Positions 36,360 through 44,299 of a stretch of 64,000 bases of DNA are shown piece after piece. The notes below the pieces were generated by a model that worked only from the letters and a program-made list of their open reading frames with translations, made no database searches and had not been told where the DNA came from. Positions within the stretch are counted from its first letter, which is position 1. Every line of letters starts with the position of its first letter. Source of the stretch: Hydrogenophaga sp. (GTDB taxonomy: Bacteria > Pseudomonadota > Gammaproteobacteria > Burkholderiales > Burkholderiaceae_C); the NCBI GenBank assembly GCA_021154985.1, contig JAJNQE010000128.1, forward strand, positions 3,068 to 67,067, given 5' to 3'. The position numbers were made by a program, and so were the translations under genes.

Positions 36360-37112
36360 TTAGGGCGCCCGGTCGGACCACCGGAGGTCGGCCACCCAGC
36401 CGCTGCTGGTGCTGGCGGTGTTGTCGCTGTCGGCGCCCAGCAGCACGCGGGTGACGGGCGGTGCGGGGGTGCCTGCGGGCAACTCGTCGGCAAAGAGCGT
36501 GGCGAAGTCCTGTGCCACGTCCCGCGACTCGTTGATCCAGCGTGCCAGCGGCGCACCTCGCCCCTGCAGGCTGATGAAGCGCACGCGTTTGGTGTACGGG
36601 TTGGGGCCCTGCGTGAGAGCGGTGTGGGTGCTGTCCCACACATAGCACACGGTGGCGGCCGGCAGGGCTTCGCCGCTCACGCTGCGCGCAATGCGCAGAA
36701 CGGTGCGCTCCACAAAGGGCACACGGTCCAGCGCGTGGTCGAACATCACACAGACCTTGAGAGCTGCGTCGTCGCCGGCTTTGGTGAGGATGTCGGGCGC
36801 GCTCTGGCCGCCCGAGAGCGGTGTGTCCAGCCGCCAGCGCCACTGCAACCGGGCGGGTGCGGTGCCTGCCCAGTCGTGCACCAGCGTGCCGTAGCTGGAC
36901 GCGGTGGCCACCTGCACGGCGGCCACACTGTCCACGCGCCCGGCTTCAAAACGGGTGGGCGGCAGGTCGGCCTTGGCCTTGGGGAATCCGACGAAGCGCC
37001 ACGCGGGGTTGAGCGTGCCATCGGTCTGCACGAAGGCGGGCAAGGGCGTCTGCGCCCATGCGTTGAGACCGGTGGCGAGCAGTGCCGCAAGGAGCGCGCG
37101 GGCTGGCGCCAT
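36360..37112 (-). CDS. DUF3047 exported protein
   Basis: This 250-residue protein has a signal peptide (MAPARALLAALLATGLNAWA) followed by a DUF3047 domain: FVGFPKAKADLPPTRFEAG, LQWRWRLDTPLSGG and AATVCYVWDSTH. The family has no known function; the fold looks like a jellyroll carbohydrate-binding type. The start at 37112 overlaps the stop of the FAD oxidoreductase (ATGA), indicating one operon with the flavoproteins on this strand. Confidence 0.85.
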   Translation of the reverse strand: MAPARALLAALLATGLNAWAQTPLPAFVQTDGTLNPAWRFVGFPKAKADLPPTRFEAGRVDSVAAVQVATASSYGTLVHDWAGTAPARLQWRWRLDTPLSGGQSAPDILTKAGDDAALKVCVMFDHALDRVPFVERTVLRIARSVSGEALPAATVCYVWDSTHTALTQGPNPYTKRVRFISLQGRGAPLARWINESRDVAQDFATLFADELPAGTPAPPVTRVLLGADSDNTASTSSGWVADLRWSDRAP

Positions 37113-39346
37113 CACCCGCGCCGCCAGTCGTGAAACCGGCCCACCCAGGCCAGCAGTTGATTCGGCGCGTGCGCCCGCTTCCACTCGCCCGCCGCGTACT
37201 TGTTGGCTTCGGCGAGCGTGGGGTAGGTGTGGATGGTGCCCAGGATCTTGTTCAGGCCCAGGCCGTGTTTCATGGCCAGCACGTACTCGGCCAGCAGATC
37301 ACCAGCGTGGGTGCCGACGATGGTCACACCCAGGATGGTGTCTTTGCCCGGCACGGTGAGCACCTTCACAAAGCCATGCGCTTCGCTGTCGGCGATCGCG
37401 CGGTCCAGGTCGTCGATGCCGTATTTCGTCACCTCCACGGCAATGCCTTTTTCTTTCGCCTCCTGCTCGTTCAGGCCCACGCGCGCCACCTCGGGGTCGA
37501 TGAAGGTGGCCCAGGGAATCACGCGGTAGTCGGCCTTGAATTTCTTGAAGTCGCCGAACAGCGCATTGACCGCCGCGTACCAGGCCTGGTGCGCCGCCAC
37601 GTGGGTGAACTGGTAGGGGCCGGCCACGTCGCCGGCCGCGTAGATGTTGGGGTAGAGCGTCTGCAGGTACTCGTTGGTGTCCACCGTCTTGTTCGCCGGG
37701 ATGCCCAGTTCTTCGAGGCCGTAGCCGGTGAGGCGCGCGCTGCGCCCCACAGCGCAAAGCAGTTCGTCGAACTCGATGTGCTGCTCGGCGCCTTGGTGCT
37801 CCACCACCAACACGCCACCCGTTCGCGCTGAGCTTGTCGAAGCTCCATCCCCCCGATCATCCTGAGCTTGTCGAAGGACAAGCTCAGGCCGAACGGGTCT
37901 CTTCTCCACACGCACGGCCTTGTGCCCGGTGCGCACGTCCACACCGTCTTTCATGAGCGCCTGGCGGGCCAGCTCGCTCACCTCTTCGTCTTCCCGCGCC
38001 ATCACACGCGGGGCCATTTCCACCTGGGTCACTTTTGAGCCCAGGCGCGCAAAACTTTGCGCCAGCTCACAGCCGATCGGGCCGCCACCCAGCACCACCA
38101 GGCGTTTGGGCACCTCGTCGAGTTCGCCGAACTTCTCCCACATGGTGTCGCTGGTCACATAGCCGCTGTCTTCCAGCCCGGGCAGGGGCGGCACGAAAGG
38201 GCGCGCACCGGCCGCGATCACGACGCTGCGCGTGGTGAGGGTCTGCTTGCTGCCGTCGTTCAGGGCGATCTCCACCGTCCACGGGTTCACCAGCTTCGCG
38301 TAACCCTGCAGCACCTCCACACCCAGGCCGGTGTAGCGCTCCACGCTGTCGTGCGGCTCGATGGCGCGCACGATGGCCTGGATGCGCTGCATCACCGCCT
38401 TGAAGCCGAAGGTGGGCGGTGTGCTGTGCAGGCCGTAGGTTTCGCCATGGCGCATCTGGTGGGCCAGCTTCGCGCTCTTGATGAGCGCCTTGCTCGGCAC
38501 GCAGCCGTAGTTCAGGCAGTCGCCGCCCATCTTGTGCGCCTCCACCAGCGTGACCTTGGCTTTCACCACCGCCGCAATGTAGGCCGAGACCAGGCCACCG
38601 GCGCCCGCACCGATCACGATGAGGTTGCGGTCAAAGCGCTTGGGCTTCACGCTGGCCCAGCGGGCGTACACCTTGCGTTTCTGCAGCAGGCCCACGATGC
38701 CTTTCGCGATCAACGGAAACACGCCCAACAACACAAAGGAACCCAGCAGCGCCGGGCTCAGGATGCCCTTGAGCGAGTCGATCTGCGCCAGCTGCGTGCC
38801 CGCGTTCACATACACCAGCGTGCCGGCCAGCATGCCGATCTGGCTCACCGCGTAGAAGGTGAGTGCCTTCATCTTCGTGAGGCCCATCACCAGGTTGATC
38901 ACGAAGAACGGGACCACCGGGATGAGGCGCAGGGTGAAGAGGTAGAACGCGCCGTCTTTCTCGATGCCGCGGTTGATCTCGGCCAGGCGGTTGCCAAATT
39001 TGGCTTCGATGCTGTCGCGCAGCACGAAGCGCGACACCAGAAAAGCCAGCGTGGCGCCGATGCAGGAAGCAAACGACACCAGCAGCGTGCCCCACCACAG
39101 CCCGAAGATCGCGCCACCGGCCAGTGTGATGATGGTGGCTCCCGGGATTGAGAGTGCAGTGGCCGCCACGTAAATGGCGAAGTACACCAGCGACACCTTG
39201 AGCGGATCGGCTGCGTAGAGTGTTTCGAAGCGGACCTGGCTCTGCTTGAGGTAGTCCAGGCTCAGGAACTGGCCCAGATCGAACGAAAAAAAGGCTGCAA
39301 GCCCCAGGGCCACCACGGCCAGCAGAAAGATTTTTCGAAAGCTCAC
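37112..39346 (-). CDS. VTT/SNARE-domain and FAD-dependent disulfide oxidoreductase fusion
   Basis: This 744-residue protein joins an N-terminal DedA/VTT-type membrane domain (~230 residues, helices near 5-25, 55-75, 85-110, 150-170 and 195-215) to a mercuric reductase-like flavoprotein. The redox-active pair is in MGGDCLNYGCVPSKAL, the NAD site is VVLGGGPIGCELAQSFARLG, and the dimer interface ends in IHTYPTLAEANK. The GTG at 39346 begins SFRKIFLLAVVALG. About 26 residues near residues 483-510 come from a dispersed palindromic repeat inserted in frame. The protein is coupled to DUF3047 and divergent from a kinase gene. Substrate unknown. Confidence 0.88.
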   Translation of the reverse strand: MSFRKIFLLAVVALGLAAFFSFDLGQFLSLDYLKQSQVRFETLYAADPLKVSLVYFAIYVAATALSIPGATIITLAGGAIFGLWWGTLLVSFASCIGATLAFLVSRFVLRDSIEAKFGNRLAEINRGIEKDGAFYLFTLRLIPVVPFFVINLVMGLTKMKALTFYAVSQIGMLAGTLVYVNAGTQLAQIDSLKGILSPALLGSFVLLGVFPLIAKGIVGLLQKRKVYARWASVKPKRFDRNLIVIGAGAGGLVSAYIAAVVKAKVTLVEAHKMGGDCLNYGCVPSKALIKSAKLAHQMRHGETYGLHSTPPTFGFKAVMQRIQAIVRAIEPHDSVERYTGLGVEVLQGYAKLVNPWTVEIALNDGSKQTLTTRSVVIAAGARPFVPPLPGLEDSGYVTSDTMWEKFGELDEVPKRLVVLGGGPIGCELAQSFARLGSKVTQVEMAPRVMAREDEEVSELARQALMKDGVDVRTGHKAVRVEKRPVRPELVLRQAQDDRGDGASTSSARTGGVLVVEHQGAEQHIEFDELLCAVGRSARLTGYGLEELGIPANKTVDTNEYLQTLYPNIYAAGDVAGPYQFTHVAAHQAWYAAVNALFGDFKKFKADYRVIPWATFIDPEVARVGLNEQEAKEKGIAVEVTKYGIDDLDRAIADSEAHGFVKVLTVPGKDTILGVTIVGTHAGDLLAEYVLAMKHGLGLNKILGTIHTYPTLAEANKYAAGEWKRAHAPNQLLAWVGRFHDWRRG
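37818..37896. repeat. Palindromic dispersed repeat inside a coding gene
   Basis: Inverted arms CCCGTTCG (37818-37825) and CGAACGGG (37889-37896) enclose CTGAGCTTGTC motifs that occur as direct (37829, 37862) and inverted (GACAAGCTCAG, 37877) copies. This GAGCTTGTCGAAG-type element is dispersed in Comamonadaceae genomes as I recall. It keeps the reading frame and encodes the peptide VLRQAQDD and STSSARTG segments. Confidence 0.75.
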
Positions 39347-39445
39347 GACAATTCCAAGGTGGGTTTGCAGCCTGTCGGTCGCCAGGGCTCGAGCATTCTT
39401 ACACCAACACCCCGCTCCACGCGTTCTTCCAGAAGGTACCCCGGC

Positions 39446-40501
39446 TTGCCGCTTCACACCGATGTCATCCAACACCTGCGCGCGGCCCTGGAGGCGACGG
39501 GCCACGCTGCAGACCAGCCTCTGGTGCCGCTGCCCGACAAGGGCCTGGCGCACGACCATGTGAGGCTGCAAGGCAGCGGCTGGCTCGCGCGCATTCCCAA
39601 ACAGAGCCAGCTCGGGCTGGCCGCCCAGGACAACCTGGATTACCAACGCGCCTGCTTCGAGCGCGCGGCGGCCAGCGGCCACACCCCCGCCATCCACGGT
39701 GTGCTTGCACCCTCAACGCATCTGTCGCGCGGTGCGCTGCTGGTGCAGGACATTGAGGGCCGCCCGGCCCGCCTGCCCGACGATCTGCCCGCGCTGGCCG
39801 CCGCGCTCGCGGCGCTGCACGCCTTGCCCTTGCCCGAAGCGGCGGCACGCGCGCCCTTGTTGAACGCGGCCGACCCGCTGCGGGCGCTGGTGCACGAGAT
39901 CGACGCGCAGGCCGCCCACCTGGGCGCGGCCCGGTTGCCTGCCGCGGTCTTGACCGTCATCGAACGCGAGCGGCAACGCCTGCGGGCCTGCTTGAACAGC
40001 CCGGCGCGTCCCGCGCGCTGCCTCATTGCGTTTGACGCCCACCCCGGCAACTTCATCGTGCAGCCCGATGGCCGCGCGGTGCTGGTCGATCTGGAAAAGT
40101 GCCGCTACGCGCACCCGGGGCTGGATCTGGCGCACACCACGCTCTACACCTCCACCACCTGGGATGTGGACACGCAGGCAGCGCTCACGTTGGACGAGGT
40201 GCTGGCCTTCTACGCTGCATGGTCGCAAGCGGTGGGACCCCTGGCCGTGAGCGAACACGCGTGGTACGGGACGCTGCGCCGCGCCATGTGGTTGTGGTCC
40301 ATCACCTGGTGCGCCAAATGGCGAGCGGTCTCACCAGCGTCTGCACAGGCCGGTGCCGATGGCGAGGACTGGTCGAGCGAGCGCAGCGAGGCCGCGCTGG
40401 TGGCCCATGTGCGCGAGCGTGTGGACCATTACCTCAGCCCCGGGGTGGTGGATGCGGTGCTCGACGGCTTCGAGGCGTTCGAGCGGGGACTGTGCCCATG
40501 A
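39446..40501 (+). CDS. Aminoglycoside phosphotransferase/choline kinase-like protein
   Basis: This ~351-residue protein has a kinase-like fold of the APH family. The catalytic-loop motif is FDAHPGNFIV and the metal-binding segment VLVDLEKCRYAHPG, where the usual D-[FL]-E triad reads DLE. The N-lobe is short. A TTG at 39446 preceded by AAGG fits best; a GTG at 39359 is an alternative. It is divergent from the flavoprotein fusion and coupled by ATGA to the following transferase. A small-molecule kinase feeding the transferases is plausible. The substrate is unknown. Confidence 0.8.
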   Translation: MPLHTDVIQHLRAALEATGHAADQPLVPLPDKGLAHDHVRLQGSGWLARIPKQSQLGLAAQDNLDYQRACFERAAASGHTPAIHGVLAPSTHLSRGALLVQDIEGRPARLPDDLPALAAALAALHALPLPEAAARAPLLNAADPLRALVHEIDAQAAHLGAARLPAAVLTVIERERQRLRACLNSPARPARCLIAFDAHPGNFIVQPDGRAVLVDLEKCRYAHPGLDLAHTTLYTSTTWDVDTQAALTLDEVLAFYAAWSQAVGPLAVSEHAWYGTLRRAMWLWSITWCAKWRAVSPASAQAGADGEDWSSERSEAALVAHVRERVDHYLSPGVVDAVLDGFEAFERGLCP

Positions 40502-41802
40502 GGCTGGTCATCGTGGTGCCGGTGCTCAACGAGGCCGCCACGCTGGCCACGCGCTTGCGGGCGCTCGCGCCGCTGCGCGCGCGGGGCGCGCAAGTGCTGG
40601 TGGTGGACGGCGGCAGCACCGACGGCACGCCCGACATCGCGCGGCCCCATGCCGACCAGGTGCTGCAGGCCCCGCGCGGCCGTGCTTCGCAACTCAACGC
40701 GGGTGCTGCCGCCGCGCAGGGCGATGTGCTGCTGTTTCTGCACGCCGACACCCAGTTGCCCGACGCTGCCGACCGGCTGATCCAGCAAGCCCTGGCCAGC
40801 GGCCACCGCTGGGGCCGGTTTGATGTGCGCATCGAAGGCCGCCACCGGCTGTTGCCCATGGTGGCGTGGTTCATGAACCACCGATCGCGCCTCACCGGCA
40901 TCGCCACCGGCGACCAGGCCGTGTTCGTGCAGCGCCGGTTGTTTGAATCGGTGGGCGGCTTTGCGGCCATGCCGCTGATGGAAGACATCGATTTGAGCCG
41001 GCGCTTGAAAAGCATTGAGGCGCCTGCCTGCCTGCGCGAGCGCGTGACCACCTCGGGCCGCCGCTGGGACCAACACGGCTTCTGGCGCACCGTGCTGCTC
41101 ATGTGGCGGCTGCGCGCAGAGCATGCGCTGGGCGCCGATGCCCACACGCTCGCGCTGCGCTACGGATACCGGCCACGTGCGTCGGCGGCGGTGGCCATCA
41201 TGGCCAAGGCCCCGGTGGCCGGTTTGGCCAAGACGCGGCTCATGCCCTTGCTCGGTGCGGCCGGCGCGGCCAGGGCACAGCGGCGCTTTGCCCTGCAGAC
41301 GCTGGCCACCGCCCGCGCCGCGGGCACCGGCGCCGTGACGCTGTGGTGCGCGCCCGATGCCACACACCGGTTCTTTCGTGCGCTGGTGCAGCGGCATGGG
41401 GTCGTGGCCGAGGTGCAGCCCACCGGCGATCTGGGCCACCGCATGGCCACCGCCATGTCGGCGCACTTTGCACGCTCGCCCCACACGCCGCTGCTCATCG
41501 TCGGCACCGACTGCCCGGTGCTCACGCCCGGGCACCTGCAGCAAGCGGCGGACGCGCTGCAGACGGTCGACGTGGTGCTGATCCCGGCCGACGACGGTGG
41601 TTATGTGCTGATCGGCATGCGCAAACCCGTGCCCGAGGTGTTCAGCCACATGGCATGGAGCACGCCACAGGTGCTGGCGCAGACACGAGATCGATTGCGC
41701 GCAGCGGGTGCGAGCTGGCATGAGCTGCCGGGGCTCTGGGACGTGGACGAACCCGCGGACTGGCTGCGCTGGCGCAATCTCCAGACCATCAATCGGCCGT
41801 GA
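40498..41802 (+). CDS. Fused transferase 2/transferase 1, rSAM/selenodomain-associated (TIGR04283-TIGR04282)
   Basis: This 434-residue protein fuses two domains usually encoded separately. Residues ~1-225 are a GT2-like glycosyltransferase (VIVVPVLNEAATLATRLR, VVDGGSTDGT, LHADTQLPDAADRL, GDQAVFVQRRLFESVGG). Residues ~228-434 form a CofC-like nucleotidyltransferase-type domain (VAIMAKAPVAGLAKTRLMPL, GTDCPVLTPGHL, PADDGGYVLIGMRKP). In other genomes the two families appear near radical SAM selenoprotein genes. The ATGA overlap links it to the kinase. A product cannot be predicted. Confidence 0.87.
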   Translation: MRLVIVVPVLNEAATLATRLRALAPLRARGAQVLVVDGGSTDGTPDIARPHADQVLQAPRGRASQLNAGAAAAQGDVLLFLHADTQLPDAADRLIQQALASGHRWGRFDVRIEGRHRLLPMVAWFMNHRSRLTGIATGDQAVFVQRRLFESVGGFAAMPLMEDIDLSRRLKSIEAPACLRERVTTSGRRWDQHGFWRTVLLMWRLRAEHALGADAHTLALRYGYRPRASAAVAIMAKAPVAGLAKTRLMPLLGAAGAARAQRRFALQTLATARAAGTGAVTLWCAPDATHRFFRALVQRHGVVAEVQPTGDLGHRMATAMSAHFARSPHTPLLIVGTDCPVLTPGHLQQAADALQTVDVVLIPADDGGYVLIGMRKPVPEVFSHMAWSTPQVLAQTRDRLRAAGASWHELPGLWDVDEPADWLRWRNLQTINRP

Positions 41803-43003
41803 ACCAGGTCTCCAGCGGAACCCCGCCCGTACCAACGACCTGTGGCCGGGTACCGGGGAATGCGGTGGTGAACGCGTCGAGCCCTGAGACATTGCCCGGG
41901 TTCATGCCGCTTTTGACCTCCAGCGCGAACAAGTCCCGGCCTTGACGCAGAACGAAATCGACCTCGCGGCCGCCGTCGTGCCAGTAGTGAATCAGCGGTT
42001 GTGTGCTGCTGTGGCCCACGTGCCTTGCCAGCAGCTCTGCACCCACAGCGCTCTCCACCATGCGACCCCACAGTTCGGGTGTGGATTTCAGGCGCTCGAA
42101 GCCGAAGCCCTCTGACGCGGCAATGGCGCCCATCAGAGCGGTGTTGAACACCTGCAGCTTGGGGCTGGAGGCTCGCTGTCGCAGCACTTGCCCGGCGTAC
42201 TTCTGCAGGCCGCACACCATGCCGGCGCCTTCCAGCAGCTCCAGGTAGTGGGCCAGCGTGGTGGTGTTGCCGGCGTCGGTCAGCTGGCCCATCATCTTCT
42301 GGTAACTCAACATCTGCCCGCTGTAGCGGCACGCCAGATCGAACAAGCGCCGCAGCAGTGCGGGCTTTTGCACCGGCGCCATGAGCAGCACGTCCTTGGA
42401 GATGGTGGTTTCGATCAAGGCATCACGCACGTAGGCTGACCACCGGTCTTCGTTGTCAATCAAGGTTGCAGAGCCGGGATAACCACCGTAGAAAATGAAC
42501 TGGTCCAGCGTGAATCCGAACGCCTGCCTCATCTCCAGGTAGCGCCAGTGGCCCAGTCGCGTCATTTCAAACCGGCCCGCCATGCTTTCGGTCAATCCAC
42601 GTGCAATCAACAGCGGTGCCGATCCCAGCACGACCACCCGCACATCGCGACCGGCCGCGGTGTCTTCATCCCACAGCCGCTTGACCTCGTCCGTCCAGCG
42701 CGGAAGTTTTTGCGCTTCGTCCAGGACCAGGACGCAAGCCCCCGCCTGGGCCGCCAGCGACCGCGCCGTTTCCCAGTGTGTGGACAACCAACCCGTTCCC
42801 TGCAGACCCGGGTTGTCGGCGCTCACGCTGTGCTGAGCGATGGAAACTGCCGACGAAGCCGAACCAAGCTTGGTCAATGCCTGGCGGACGAAGGTGGTCT
42901 TTCCCACCTGGCGTGGGCCAGCCACCACCTGCAGGAACCGCCGTGGCTCGTTCAGGCGCTTCACGAAGCTGGTCAGTCCGTCTCGTTGGATTTCTGTGGA
43001 CAT
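41789..43003 (-). CDS. P-loop ATPase with DUF4143
   Basis: This 404-residue protein has an N-terminal AAA-like ATPase (Walker A VAGPRQVGKTTFVRQ, Walker B ACVLVLDEAQKLP, sensor VVVLGSAPLLI) and a C-terminal DUF4143 nuclease-like domain with WHDGGREVDFVLRQGRDLFA and LEVKSG, which includes the D-ExK-type pattern of PD-(D/E)XK enzymes. Such proteins are common, patchily distributed and of unclear role. The ATG at 43003 is favoured over a TTG upstream. Two palindromes in front (43012-43051) suggest autoregulation. It overlaps the transferase gene tail-to-tail by 14 bases. Confidence 0.9.
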   Translation of the reverse strand: MSTEIQRDGLTSFVKRLNEPRRFLQVVAGPRQVGKTTFVRQALTKLGSASSAVSIAQHSVSADNPGLQGTGWLSTHWETARSLAAQAGACVLVLDEAQKLPRWTDEVKRLWDEDTAAGRDVRVVVLGSAPLLIARGLTESMAGRFEMTRLGHWRYLEMRQAFGFTLDQFIFYGGYPGSATLIDNEDRWSAYVRDALIETTISKDVLLMAPVQKPALLRRLFDLACRYSGQMLSYQKMMGQLTDAGNTTTLAHYLELLEGAGMVCGLQKYAGQVLRQRASSPKLQVFNTALMGAIAASEGFGFERLKSTPELWGRMVESAVGAELLARHVGHSSTQPLIHYWHDGGREVDFVLRQGRDLFALEVKSGMNPGNVSGLDAFTTAFPGTRPQVVGTGGVPLETWFTAD

Positions 43004-43011
43004 AAAAAAAT

Positions 43012-43051
43012 TACTCAATGAATTGAGATATTTTACTCAATGCATTGAGTA
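43012..43051. promoter_or_regulatory. Twin palindromic operators upstream of the DUF4143 ATPase
   Basis: TACTCAATG-CATTGAGTA (43034-43051) is a perfect 18-bp palindrome, and TACTCAATGAATTGAGATA (43012-43030) is a near copy. Their centres are about 21-22 bp apart, two helical turns, so dimers could bind side by side. The A/T-rich spacer includes a promoter-like AAAATAT on the minus strand. The nearer site ends nine bases before the ATG. Confidence 0.7.
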
Positions 43052-43053
43052 GA

Positions 43054-43695
43054 TCACCGAAACCGTTTCCAACCCCAGCCGATACGCAAAACCGTGGTGA
43101 TGGCGCACAAGGCCGCAAACCCATAGGCGATGGGCGCGAACCACTGCGGCCAGAGGCACATGGCCACGAAGGCGGCGAGCGTCTCGGTGGCTTCGGTCAG
43201 GCCGCCGAGAAAGTAGAAGCTCTTGTCGGGCAGGGCCGTGGATGTGAGCCCGCGCTGGGAGGCCACGATGGCAAAGGCCAGGAAGCTGCTGCCGGTGCCG
43301 ATAAAGCTGGCCAGCAGCACGGCAGCGGGCAGGGCGTTCTGTGCCGGGTCGGCCACGGCAAACGCCAGCGGGATCGCGGCGTAGAACACAAAGTCGAGTG
43401 TGATGTCGAGGAACCCCCCGCGGTCGGTGGGATGGGTGGCGCGCGCCACCGCACCGTCGAGCCCGTCCATGAGCCGCGAGAGCAGCAGCAACACCAGCCC
43501 CGCCACCCACTGCTGGAACGCGATGGACACGGCAGCGGCCATGCCGATGGCGAAGCCGATGAAGCTCAGCGCATCGGCGCCCACGCCCAGGCGCACCAGC
43601 ACGCGGGCCATGTGCGTGAGCACCGGTTTCAGCACCTGTTGAATGGCCCTATCGAGCACGGCCCAGCTCCACCACGCGTGCAGGGTCGGCCACAT
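43054..43695 (-). CDS. CDP-alcohol phosphatidyltransferase family protein
   Basis: This 213-residue membrane enzyme has the CDP-alcohol phosphotransferase motif at RLMDGLDGAVARATHP and GGFLDITLDF, giving the DGxxAR...G...D...D pattern. It has about six helices. Enzymes of this family transfer a phosphatidyl or phospho-alcohol group from a CDP-activated donor; the acceptor here is unknown. Its start overlaps the ABC ATPase gene by 47 bases, which suggests a joint operon with the YnjBCD-like transporter. It ends near the twin operators of the ATPase gene. Confidence 0.88.
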   Translation of the reverse strand: MWPTLHAWWSWAVLDRAIQQVLKPVLTHMARVLVRLGVGADALSFIGFAIGMAAAVSIAFQQWVAGLVLLLLSRLMDGLDGAVARATHPTDRGGFLDITLDFVFYAAIPLAFAVADPAQNALPAAVLLASFIGTGSSFLAFAIVASQRGLTSTALPDKSFYFLGGLTEATETLAAFVAMCLWPQWFAPIAYGFAALCAITTVLRIGWGWKRFR

Positions 43696-44299
43696 CGGCT
43701 GCGTCGTGCGTCACCAGCACCGCAGGCACGCCACTGTCGCGCAGGTGCTCGAACACGAAGGCGCGGAACTGGTCGCGCAGGGCGGCGTCGAGTTTGGAAA
43801 ACGGCTCGTCGAGCAGCAGGGCCTTGGGGCGCGCGAGCAGCGCGCGCATGAGTGCCACGCGCGCGCGCTGACCGCCCGAGAGCGTGGCCGGGTCGCGTGC
43901 GCCGAAGCCGGCCAGACCCGCCTCGTCCAATGCACGCTCCACCGCCGCCAGCCGTTCACGCTTCGGCCCGGCGGGCACGGCGAACAGCAGGTTCTCGGCC
44001 ACCGTCATGTGGGCGAACAGCAGGTCGTCCTGGAACAGCAGGCCGATGCCGCGCTGCGCGGTGGGCAGGGCGGTGAGGTCACGCCCGTCCAGCGTCACCG
44101 TGCCCTCGAAGCGCAAGGCCTCGCTGCCTTCGGTCACGCCGTGCAGCGTGCCGGCGATCGCCGCGAGCACCGAGCTTTTGCCGCTGCCGCTGGCGCCCAT
44201 GAGCGTGAGGATGTGGCCGGGCGGCACGTCGAAGCGCAGGTCTTGCACCAGCGTGTGGTCGCGGGTGGCGAGGTGGCGGATGTGAACGGAGAGCGTCAT
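43649..44299 (-). CDS. ABC transporter ATP-binding protein, YnjD-like
   Basis: This 216-residue ATPase shows Walker A GASGSGKSS, Q-loop LLFQDDLLFAHM, signature LSGGQRARVALMRALLARP, Walker B ALLLDEPF and the switch H in VTHDAADV. The order of binding protein, fused permease and ATPase matches the E. coli ynjBCD unit, whose substrate is not certain. The ATG overlaps the permease stop (ATGA). Confidence 0.92.
   Translation of the reverse strand: MTLSVHIRHLATRDHTLVQDLRFDVPPGHILTLMGASGSGKSSVLAAIAGTLHGVTEGSEALRFEGTVTLDGRDLTALPTAQRGIGLLFQDDLLFAHMTVAENLLFAVPAGPKRERLAAVERALDEAGLAGFGARDPATLSGGQRARVALMRALLARPKALLLDEPFSKLDAALRDQFRAFVFEHLRDSGVPAVLVTHDAADVADPARVVELGRAR

Noticed and set aside
37818..37896. 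CRISPR-like repeats
   Set aside because: Repeats are palindromic arms of one element without regular spacers; no CRISPR array was seen in the window.
39347..39697. Longer start for the VTT-flavoprotein fusion
   Set aside because: The extension is antisense to the kinase gene and has no VTT similarity; the GTG at 39346 begins the membrane domain.
43003..43018. TTG start for the DUF4143 ATPase
   Set aside because: It overlaps the nearer operator, whereas the ATG at 43003 gives a normal N-terminus.
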